From contig JH720375.1 in NCBI GenBank assembly GCA_000231825.2, positions 252,422 to 316,421 on the forward strand: 64,000 bases of DNA, written 5' to 3'. Of this stretch, positions 25,731 through 36,104 are shown piece after piece. The position numbers and the translations under genes were made by a program. Source of the stretch: Tetrahymena elliotti 4EA. Its lineage: Eukaryota > Ciliophora > Oligohymenophorea > Hymenostomatida > Tetrahymenidae. The first letter of the stretch is position 1. The number at the start of each line of letters is the position of its first letter. The notes under the pieces are model-generated. The model worked only from the letters and a program-made list of their open reading frames with translations, made no database searches and was not told the DNA's origin.

Positions 25731-28700
25731 ATGAAAGAAAATCATAAAGTATAAAATTAAAAAAGTGATGATAGAATTAGTGGAGGTAGACTATAGTCAG
25801 AATTTTTTTTAGAAACTAATTCATAAAAATAGAGCGCTTATTCATTAAACTTAAATTAACATGTTTCTTCTACTAGAGTTTTCAATGATGTTTAAAAATA
25901 AGAAAACGAAGAGAATTACATCAGTGGAAGGGAATTTATTGAAAATACTTTTATAGTATTAGATAATAGCGAGTAGATTAGTAAAAGTTAATATGAAATT
26001 CTACTTTAATAAACTGAGAGACAAAAACTAAATTGTATTTAACCTATGAATTAAACTATTTATCCAAAAATTAATCTTCATGAGAAACAATAAGAAAATT
26101 CAAAAATGGAGTCTTTGTATGACTAATATGATAGCAATTTGTTAACAAATCCTACATTAAAATTTAAGAGTTCACTTAGAAATTCCTAAATTGGATAGCA
26201 AGATTGTTAAGATTAAGAATCCAATTTTTTAGATATCGAGAAAACAAAACTTAGCCAAAGCGTTTCTTCTGCAGGGATAAATGATTTTTAAACAGATAAA
26301 CTTCAAGATATACTACAAAAAAATTCTAAAATAATTGCTGACTGTCCTTTAGATGAAAGCAAGTTAAATGACAGATTAAATTAAATATCTGAATAGAATA
26401 AACTTTAAGTAAAAGAAGAAATAATTAAACCAAAAGAAAAACCTAAAACAAAAGTAGAACAATCTTGCAAAATTGATAAAAAATAAATATAAAAAAAGAA
26501 CCAAGATAAATTATGGAATGTATTTGTTATTCGACTTGGTATTTTTTCAAGATTTTTAAGAAACATGAAAAATCTATCATAGTCCTACAAGTTTAGGGCT
26601 ATGACTCTAGAGTAGAAAGAAAAGTTCAATGATTTAGCTTTTTTTTATTCTTAAAATAAAAAAACAAATACTTCGAATAGTAACCTCAAGATACTTCTTT
26701 AAATATTTGTGAAAATTTTCTTAAAGATAAAAGATAAAATACCTGTTTTTGATCCTTTAAATTATGCTCTTATTTGTCTAGAGTTAGCAATTCTTGCAAG
26801 TTTAATAGCACAGACATTCATTCTACCTTTAGTAGATTCCTTTAAAATAGAGTTTTTGTAATAAGGAATGTTCTATTTGGTATTTTACTCTATTCCTTTT
26901 TTTATATTTTCAACTGCAATACTAGTTAAATTGAATACAGGCTTTTTTAAAGAAAACATTATTATTAGTGATCGAAAAAAAATTTTTATAAACTATTATC
27001 AGAGCGGGGAACTCTTTTTAGATTTGATTACGATTTTATCTTTTTTATATTCTAAAGGATTTTATGTTTATCCATTATTAGTTTTTAAGTTCTATTAAAT
27101 TCAAAGCTCAATCATAAAAGTTGATCATAAATTTTCTCTGACTTAAAGATTTGCAGTTAGCTTTTAGATTTCTAAGTTAGTACTACTGGTAGTGATACTT
27201 GCACATATAAATGGTAATATTTATATTTTTAAAAAATTTTTTACACTACATTATGATATACATAATCAATAAACAATCACTAACAACTTTATATGTTAAT
27301 AAAGGCTGTATTTTCAACCAAGTTGCTTCAGATACATAAGAAACTTGGTTAACAAAAAATAACTTGTAAGATAGTGATTGGTATGTGAAGTATGTAAATA
27401 GCTTGTATTTTTCATTTATAACTATGGCAACTGTTGGATTTGGAGATATAACACCTGTTTCTCTTTAAGAAAAGATATTTGTTATCTTTATGGTCGTTTA
27501 CAGCTGTGGAGTTTTTGGATATATTTTAAGTAGCATAGGAAATATTTTTAATGAGAGAGCTCAAAGATAAGAGAATTATAAGTATTTTTTTATTTCAAGT
27601 TATTTAAATCACATTTTTATCAAAAACTTATGAAGGAGATAATTGCTAGATATTATACAATATATGAGAACAAGAAATATTGATTAAACAATACAGTCAA
27701 AAGTCTTTTAGTATCTTCATTATTTAGAGAAGATGGATAATTATAACCATAAAAAAGGATAATTAATTGTCTAAAAGCTATCCCCAGACCTCTAATAATT
27801 AATTAATATCACTTCTTACTATCCTTTTCTTAAAACCTCAAATTATTTCAAGCTCAATTTTAAAGATTCTACTTTAATTAACGCATCACTAAAAATGAAG
27901 GAACTCACATTTGGTCCTGGTCAAATCGTTTTCAACTAAAATGAGTTTGACAATAGAGTTTACTTCGTTCTAAAAGGGAAAGTACAGTTAAGTGTTCAAA
28001 ACTAAGTAATATCAACAAAAGATGTAAAATATGATGAAAAGATATATACTTTTAACATTTTTTTATGTTTTATAAAATTTAGGAAAAAGATAAGTGCTTT
28101 GGAATAAGTGAGTTTTTTACAGGAGAGGCAAGAAATTTAGAAGCTAAAAGCATGGCTGTTTCATAAATTTTATATTTAGAATTCAGCGATTTCAAAGAAG
28201 TCTTGCTTGAAGACCCTTTAGAATATGTAATTTAATTTTTAGGGAGATAAATAAAAAATCTTAATTAAAGTTGATTTTAAAACTTCTACTTAATTGAAAT
28301 GAATAAAAATAAAATGTAAAAATCCATTATTTTTTTTCAGCTCTAATTAATACATCTTTTTTATGTCTAAATCATATAAAATAAGTTTTAAAAATTAGGA
28401 AAAATTTTGTTCTTTGAAAGATTAAATCGTTTTCAGTAAGATTTCTGTAGATTAATCTTGCTATTTTTGCAATAAATATAGTCATATTTATGATCAGTGT
28501 CCATTATATACATTTAAAAATCAAAGACTACTCATAATTGAAAAAAACAAGAGGAGCATTAACTTAAACAGGAAAGAATTTGTGAGACGTTTTCCATTTA
28601 AATCTCACTCTCTTTAAGATAATGCTAGAGTAAAATTAAATTTAAAAGCTATAAGGCTAAGCTATCTCAGCAAATTAGCATTTGATAAAAATGAAATGAT

Positions 28701-29721
28701 TCATATGATCATTAATAATCCATCTAATCAAAACGATTTTGAATTTTATAAATCTAATAATTCCTTTTAATTAAATTACAATGAAGAAGAGTAGATTTAC
28801 AGTATTTAGTTGTTAAATACTGATGATATTATATAAGAATAAGATGATTATTACTCTGAAGAAGAATATTCAGAAGAAAAAGCAGATTCTGTGTAGGCTA
28901 TTAATCATATTTAAAATCCTCCAAAGAGGACAGCAAGATGCTCTATTTTTTTAGGAGAGAACTTTAATGATGAATAAAAAATCCCCTCTTCATCTATTTT
29001 TATAAATGTTCATAACTAACAAAAAAAAAGAGGCTCTATTATGTAGAGCTCCTTATCATAAAGTAATAATAACATAAACATAAATACTATCAATAGCTAT
29101 GGAGGAGATAAACTACACTAGTCATCATAAACTAACATCAAAATACAGAATTTTGCTAAACAATAATCTAGTACATCAAGAAGGACTTCTGTCTCTTCTT
29201 ATTAACTTAATCGAAATACTACTGGAAATAGTAGTAGTGGTGGTTCTTCTTAGAAGATGTAACATCCACTACTTAATTAAATTATCAGCTTCATTAACTA
29301 ATTTTAAGATAAGTACAGCACAGAGAAATAAGAAGAAAACAATTTAACCAGACAAAATGATTTTTTTATAATAAACGACTTTGATTTATTGAAAAACTTC
29401 ATAAGATATTTTCCTAAAAGTAATCATTAAAATATGATAGCTTAATACAATCTAATAAATTAAAAAAAAAAACAAGTTGTCTTATTTAAAAATAGTAAAA
29501 AAAAAAATAAATTTAGGAGTGCATTGCTTTCCACTTTAATTTTTAGTAGAAAAAAAAGAAAACCATCAATTAATAAGTAAATGCTAAATCCCTCTTAATC
29601 AAATTAAAACTCTTCAAAAGAATTCAAAACAGATTTTCAGATTTAAAACGCTTAATAATTTTTCGATCCTTTTTAATACCATAAAGCTGATGAAAGAGAA
29701 AAGAAAACAAATGTTTTATGA
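25731..29721 (+). CDS. CNBD potassium channel with GFG filter (channel gene 5)
   Basis: Exons 25731-27213, 27305-27581, 27636-28023, 28083-28226 and 28399-29721 give 1204 residues. N-terminal blocks ENEENYISGREF and IYPKINLHEKQQENSKMESL match its neighbours, but the RRSS site seen in genes 2-4 is not apparent. S1 is near residue 345. The selectivity filter is ATVGFGDI, so the central Tyr of GYG is Phe here, unlike the other four. The C-linker has RTRNIDQT. The CNBD cassette is CFGISEFFTGEARN. The CX2CX4HX4C motif is at 28459-28500 (residue about 784). INDFDLLKNFIRYFPKSN is near residue 1084. It is the last copy of the array; the next gene downstream is an unrelated tRNA synthetase. Confidence 0.92.
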
Positions 29722-30333
29722 GCTTTATTTAGTTTCATAATATCTAGATAAAAAAAAATAAAACTTTAATTGTTAATTTTATGTAGATTTTTTTATTTTA
29801 TTTTGCTAAAAAAAATAAACATTTCATCTTTGACTTATTTTTGTATTCTTCATTCCTATTGCATAAAAAGTTATCTAATTTTTTTTAGCTTTACCTTTAA
29901 TTTTATCATATGAGAATTAAAATGACTTGGAATTGTTAAATGAAATAAAATATATCTTCGAGTTATAGAAACCATTTTTAAAATTTTAAAGTAAAACTGT
30001 AAAATTATTATTTAATTTGTAAGTTTTTCAGCAGATTTTAAATTCTTTTTTACGCTATTATATTTTTAACATTTAGTAAAAGAGCATTATAATATTATAT
30101 TGCATTTTCTCTTTTTAGTTTTTTAAACCTCTTTTACACTGAAAAAACTTTTACAAAATTTCTTCAAAAATTAAAATTAAAAGTTTGGTAGAAAATTAAT
30201 AGCTTTAAAATCTTTCAGAATCATAAGTAAATTAAATAGTCTATCATACAATTTTACATAATAATTAATTGATTAGCCTATTTTTAATTATCAAAAAAAG
30301 ATCTACTTATTATCAAATAAAAAAACTAAAACT
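29722..30333. other. Intergenic region downstream of the channel array
   Basis: About 0.6 kb of AT-rich DNA with no gene seen. It holds the 3' UTR of channel gene 5 and the promoter of the synthetase gene. Confidence 0.6.
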
Positions 30334-31901
30334 ATGAGTGTTAAAAGAATTGCTGTAAAATATTAAATTTAGAATAAAAGAAAATTATTTTTATTATTCT
30401 TTACATTAATAAAGAGAGATCTTATTTTTTCAGGTATTTAGCCAACTGGAAAGCTTCATTTAGGAAATTATTTGGGCGCTATTTAAAATTGGGTAAAGTT
30501 ACAAGAAAAGTATCATGAAAAATCAGATATTTTCTTTTGTATAGTTGACTAACATGCCTTGACAGATAAATTTAAAATAGGTACAATAAATAAACTAACT
30601 CTTTTCTAAAAACTTTAAATATTATAAAACACAATTCTCAGAATGATAAATATGATTGCGTTTCATAATTAATAATAAATACTTTAAAATAATAGATCAT
30701 TAGATATATTTTGAAGATACTACTAAAGACAACACTATTATAATGGCTGCAGCTTTATTGGCTTCTGGAATAGATCCAAATAAATCTAACATATTTGTTT
30801 AATCAGCTGTAATTTAGAATTTTTTTTAGCTTTTGATTTAAAGTTTTCATGCATTCTCTTATTTTTTTAATTTAATTACTTTAGGTTCCATATCATGCTG
30901 AACTTTAATGGATGCTTGGCTGTATTGCTCCTTAAAATTGGCTTAATACTATGACATAATACAAAGATAAAAAATCAAAAAATTCAAGTTTGGGTCTATA
31001 TTCATACCCTGTACTTATGGCTGCTGATATTTTACTTTATAAGTAATTACATAGCATAGCAAATCTTTTAGCTTTTAATAATATCTTTTCTAGAAATATT
31101 TAAAAAATTCTTTTAAAATTTAATTATTAATTTAATTTTATAAAAAAAGTGCCACTCATGTTCCAGTTGGAAGTGACCAAAAACAACATTTAGAACTTAC
31201 CAGAGATTATGCTACAAGATTTAATACTTTATTTAAAAATGCACACACCTAAGGTATCTCCATGCCGTAATACATAGAATGTAATTTAAAATGAATTTGA
31301 ATATAAATAATAATAAACTTAAATATTTTAATTATCTTTAAAGCTGAATTCCCAAGAGTAATGAGTTTGAAAGATGGTACTAAAAAAATGTCTAAATCTG
31401 ATCCAAGTGATTTTTCTAGAATTAATTTAACTGATACTCCTGAAGTAGTTTATGATAAAATCAAAAAAGCCAAAACTGACTCCATCCCAATTGTATTAAT
31501 GTTTAAAAAATATTATAAAATTCTAAATTATTGAATATAAATTAAGGTAAAGTTAGATCCAAATAGACCTGAGGTTAGCAATCTTATTAGAATATATAGC
31601 TCATTATCTGGTTAGAGCATTAAAGATATTGAAAATAATTTTTCATCAAGTTCTATGAAAGACTTTAAAGATAAACTCTCTGAACTTATCATAAAAAAGT
31701 AACTTAATCTTGAAAAATAATTTAAAATATTCATTTTAACTTTTTAAAAGGGTTTGCCCAATTGGTTTAAGAATAGAAGATCTTCTTACAAATTAAGATT
31801 ATGTATATGAATCTTTAAAACAAGGTAATCAAAGAGCATTTGAAAGGGCTAAAGAAAATATTGAAAGAATAAAAAGAGAAATGGGAATGTATGTTATGTG
31901 A
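30334..31901 (+). CDS. Tryptophanyl-tRNA synthetase, bacterial/mitochondrial type
   Basis: Charges tRNA-Trp with tryptophan (class I synthetase). Seven exons (30334-30580, 30696-30808, 30885-31042, 31150-31280, 31344-31492, 31547-31698, 31751-31901) give 366 residues, a normal length for the bacterial/organellar form. Signatures are [20 protein letters not shown] (HIGH region), [63 protein letters not shown] with QH following, and [14 protein letters not shown] (KMSKS loop). The C-terminal part contains GQRAF-like [22 protein letters not shown]. The first ~33 residues ([17 protein letters not shown]...) are basic with hydrophobic patches. They look like a mitochondrial presequence, so I infer mitochondrial location. 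Start chosen as the first in-frame ATG; the frame from it is open into the catalytic domain. Confidence 0.95.
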
Positions 31902-32404
31902 TTACTCATAATTATTCAATATAAAATTTGCTAAATTAATTAATTTAAAATATTTTTTAACTTGTCTTTCTTGATGTTTTTAAATCAAATTTTTATTAAA
32001 AAAAACTAAGCTCTAAAAAAATAATTTTTCATTTCTTGATAAATAAGAAGAATTGTAAAGTTGGTGTTTATTCATATAATTAAAAATACTACAATTTAAT
32101 AATATATTTCTTTCTTAATTCTAATTAAAAAATACATCCTTACTATTTCAAGTTTGCAAAAAGAATATTTTGAATGATTTAGATTTGTATTTACTTAGAT
32201 TATACTTGTATTTTTTTTTTATTTTTTGGAGTTGAAAAGTATTTATTAGAAATGTTAAAAAATATCACAGCGTGGGAATCTTTAATTGAAGCTTTTGTAT
32301 CTTTTTAAAAATAAGATAAATTGCTGACAAGTAATTATTTGATAATAATAATCAAAAACATTTTTTAAGATTAAAAGTAGAGAATCAATAAATTAAAATT
32401 AGAT
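31902..32404. other. Intergenic region between synthetase and ERD2-like gene
   Basis: About 0.5 kb, AT-rich, with no coding or repeat signal noticed. Confidence 0.6.
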
Positions 32405-33058
32405 ATGGAACTAGTTCTTTTATTATTCTTATTAGGTTATGTGATTTAAGATGCAGGATGTGTCATCTTACTTCTCAGAATATTAAAGCAAAGATCAGTT
32501 GATGGATTATCACTTTAATCTCAAGTTATGTATGGCTTAGGCACATTAATGAGAGTTATCTATACTTTCGATACTAGATTAAGCAACTATACCATTGTTT
32601 TTCTTGAAATGGTAATTGCTGTTTTACTTCATGTTGGAATCCTCTATGGCTTTTTCAAATACAGATACACCCAAACTTCAGATATTTAATCTCCTTTAAT
32701 TAGTTGGAAAACAATTATCCCAGTTTGTACAGTTTTAGCTTATTTCTTCCATCCAGGAGAGTAATACGAATATTTATAGATTTTGGTCTCTTTATCCATG
32801 TTTATCGAAGCAGTAGGTTTACTTCCATAAATTTATGTTAACCGCAAGCAAGGACGTGTTGAATAAGAATTAGGAAAATATCTCATTTTTATGGTTGCAA
32901 GTAGAATAGCTAGATTAGCATTTTGGTTTAAGATGTATAGTATGGGCGATTAAAATATTGAATTAATGGTTGCTGATATTATTCATACCGTTCTTCTTGC
33001 TGATTTTGCTATCCTTTTTATTAAAAATAAAGGAAAAGAAGTTATCTTAGTTATTTGA
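32405..33058 (+). CDS. ERD2/KDEL-receptor-like seven-helix membrane protein
   Basis: Single-exon, 217 residues, the usual size of ER-lumen protein-retaining receptors, which return HDEL/KDEL proteins from Golgi to ER. The protein is almost wholly hydrophobic with seven predicted helices. Family-like segments in order are LLLRILKQRSVDGLSLQSQV, a LAYFFHPGEQYEYLQI stretch, MFIEAVGLLPQIYV and ADIIHTVLLADFAILFIKN. The Arg that in KDEL receptors follows the KSQV segment is present (LMRVIY), but the nearby Asp is Tyr. The YRALY..NW segment reads SRIARLAFW. These differences fit an ERD2-like paralogue better than the canonical receptor. It ends VILVI without a clear dilysine retrieval signal. Convergent with the next gene. 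Confidence 0.82.
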
Positions 33059-33762
33059 AAATATAATCTACAAAATATAAAGTTTGTTTGTTTGAACCAT
33101 GTTTTATATTATTTATACAAATATGTTAATAATTTTCAATGATGAATAAAAAACGGAATGTTTTAATTAAAAATTTAATGAATGTAATATGTAGAAAAAT
33201 AAGCTTTCCAAAATACTAATAGAAATTAACACTAAATAATAAAATGTTTGAGAATTGATTTATCAATTCTTGAAAGCTAAAATAAGGAAAGTTAGTTATT
33301 TAATTGTATTGCTGATAATCTAAAAATAAATATTTTTTATTTTAAAAGTTTTCATTATTTTTATTCTAATTAAAGCAAAAAGTAAAAAAATAAGCTTTTC
33401 AAAAATAAAGTACACTTACTTGCTAACAATAAAATGTTTGTGATTATATTTTTGATCAATTCTCGAAAGGTTAAAACAAGAAAATTTCTTTATTTGTATT
33501 ATTGATTCACGATGATAAGTCTTTTAATGGAAATTTAATGATTTAATTGATTGAATTTGAATAACATAAATATTTCATGATTTTTTCATCAAAAATCATA
33601 ATTGAAATAATTATAATATTTAAATATAAATGAATAAGCAAATAGTTATCTTTAAGATTTTTTCTGATTTATGAAGAATATTTTTTTATAAACATTTAAC
33701 AAGTGAGATATTTAAAAGATAACTTAATTTTAATTACATTTATGTAGAGAAAGAAATATTGA
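33059..33762. other. Intergenic region between convergent genes
   Basis: About 0.7 kb between the 3' ends of the ERD2-like (+) and TTC4-like (-) genes. Much of it is the imperfect duplication at 33190-33520; nothing coding seen. Confidence 0.6.
33190..33520. repeat. Imperfect direct duplication in a 3' intergenic region
   Basis: Two segments follow the same order of motifs: aaaaataagcttt.ca, then aataaaatgtttg, then atcaattct.gaaag.taaaa, then a Ttgtatt.ctgat-like end. The first copy is at about 33190-33330 and the second at about 33388-33520. The copies have diverged by substitutions and small indels. Confidence 0.7.
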
Positions 33763-35233
33763 TCAGATAAAATCATATTATTCTTTGAAAACACTGTAAA
33801 AGGAACTAGCTTTGCTAACAACTGTTAATTCTGCTACTTATGGAAGGACATATCCTCTTATGGAAAAAACTTAATTTAAAGTTAAGTTAATATCTATCTT
33901 TTTATATCCCTAAGCAGATGGCCATGTTTTTATATCGGTTGGCTAGTATAAAGCCTTAGTTTAGTTAAATTCTAAATAAACTTCAATGTTTTCCATATTA
34001 TATTAATTTTTAGTATCCCAAGGTAATGGTTCTTTGAAAACAGTAGCTAAATGATCCTTAAGAATATCTTTTTCTCTTGTATCATCTATGTAATCCATTT
34101 ATGAAAATTCAGGATAGTGCACAAAGATAGGAATATGCAATATTTTTTCATCATCTAAATAAACACATTTCTTTATTTTTAAACATAAATTAGGATAAAA
34201 TCATATCAAAATTATTATTTATTACTTTGCATGAATCGGGGAAATCCATCATTTAATTACCCAAATAGATCTTTCTCTTTTTCAACTCAGTATGTAACAT
34301 CAAAGTTTGAGTATTCTTATGCTCTTATATTTTTTCTCTTCTTTTTTTTTCATTTTCAATTTGCTTTTCACTTTCTTTCTTAATATCTAATAATTCTTTA
34401 CAGTTAGGATCAAACTTTAAACCTATTAAACAAGTCAACAAGCTTTCATCATATCTTCTTAACAAACTTTCTATTTGAGCTTTTCTAAAGTAAGCTTTTA
34501 TGAACTTTTCATCAAACTTAATAGCCATTTTGCAATCATCGATAGCTTTACCATAATTTTCTATTATAAAAATACCAATAATTTAATATTACTTAGTCTG
34601 CTAAGATAAAATCAATTTATAATTTTCATTTTTTTAAATTAGTTCTTTTGAAAAAATAAAGCTATTTTTAATCAAGTAAACTATTTACTGAGTTTCATAT
34701 TCATTAAAGCTCTATTGTTATGTAATTGTGCATTCACATCTTTATCACTACTTTTAGCATCAATACCTTCAGTATAAGCATTTAGAGCTTATCTAATGAA
34801 ATATCTTTTACCTTCTCCTTTTTTGAAATGCTCATTTCCTTATCTCTAAAATATAATGAAAATAAATTAATTGATTGAAAAGTAGGGATTTCTATTAAAT
34901 ATTCCTAAAACTAAAAAATCTAAGTTTATAAACTATTTCATCTTAAACTATTTAGTAGATAAAAAATACTAATAAGGAATATATGATAAAAATCTAAGTA
35001 AAGCTAGAAGACTGACTACTAACCTTGAAACTTTAAGCAATATTTTCTGGGGTATCATCATACATCAAGTTTTAAAGTGCAAGCAATTCTGGATAATCTT
35101 CTATATTTTAAGGAATTTCCTTCATAAAAAGGGGATGCTTTTTTAAATAATTAGTTGTTTCTTCTAACTCTTCAGGAGTCATTCTAGTCTTAGATTCCCA
35201 ATCATCGGGCATATCGTCAAATAATCCAGCCAT
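33763..35233 (-). CDS. TPR co-chaperone of the TTC4/CNS1 family
   Basis: Four exons on the - strand (35233-35024, 34845-34689, 34560-34226, 34170-33763) give 369 residues. The N-terminus contains HPLFMKEIPQN and a YDDTPENIAQSFK segment leading into the first TPR (RQGNEHFKKGEGKR). TPR helices continue through NNRALMNMKL, NYGKAIDDCKMAIKFDEKF and AYFRKAQIESLLRRYDESL. A charged helix (KKESEKQIENEKKRREKI) leads to the C-terminal wheel-type domain beginning HIPIFVHYPEFSQMDYIDD. Later blocks are HLATVFKEPLPWD, ENIEVYLEFN and RGYVLPQVAELTVVSK. This order matches human TTC4 and yeast Cns1, co-chaperones that bridge Hsp90 and Hsp70. Expected cytosolic. It is divergent from the receptor-like gene at 36105, sharing the intergenic region 35234-36104. 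Confidence 0.9.
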
Positions 35234-36104
35234 TTTGTTTACTTATTTAGAATATCCTACTTTTTATAAATGTATGTATTTCTTTACTCTACTTAACTAT
35301 TATAATTACTTTAATTTAATAATTATTAATTTAGCTTAAATATATCTTCCTTATATAATAAGTAATATTTCTTTCTATCTTTCTTTTAGATTCTTTTGAT
35401 TTATATCTATTTTTATAATAAATTCTTCCATAATCAATTCAAAAAAATTGTGAATCATTTTATTTCTAACTGATAAAATACATAAACAATTATAAAATAT
35501 ATATCAGTTTAAAATATTAACTTTTTATGGGAATTAAGAGCAAATATTAATCTTCTTAATCTGAGATAAATAGAATTTATTTAATAAAATCCTTTCTTGT
35601 TAAAATTGTTTAAACCAAAAATATAAATTATTTTAAAAATATTTACTACAAATGAAATTATTTTAGCTCTTTCTCCTAAAAGCTCCTTTTGAGTAACTTA
35701 CTTAACTATTCTAAATGTTTATTTTACATTAGATGTTAATTTAACTAAAAAATAGATTCTAAATATGAGTTTTTAAGAAAATTGAATTGCATTCAAAGGA
35801 ATTTAAAATTGCTTGAATAATTTAAATAATTCTAATATTCCGAATAAACCACTCAATCTAAAATATAAGCTTGACTATATGATATATTTAATTTGATTAG
35901 GATACTATTACTCCTAAAATCCTTATTTTTTGAATTAGAAAAAATTTTTGAATTAGTAGAAATTCATATAAATTTCTGATAAGAGTAATTAACATCTCAA
36001 GATTTATCTTATTATCAAATTGATTAAAGCAAAAACCAATTAATTATAAATTAATATTAGATTTTACTATCAGAATAAAAATTCAATTAATATATTAGTA
36101 CAAT
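35234..36104. other. Divergent promoter region
   Basis: About 0.87 kb between the start codons of the TTC4-like (-) and receptor-like (+) genes. AT-rich, with no recognisable motif or ORF. Confidence 0.6.

Noticed and set aside
13500..28500. Zinc knuckles as remnants of a retrotransposon gag gene
   Set aside because: The motif sits at the same place, in frame, in five functional-looking channels and follows a conserved EKFC.LK segment. There is no reverse transcriptase, integrase or LTR nearby.
29099..29347. An 82-codon open frame within the tail of channel gene 5
   Set aside because: It is an out-of-frame reading of the low-complexity tail; the true frame continues to the conserved FDLLKNFIRYFP motif.
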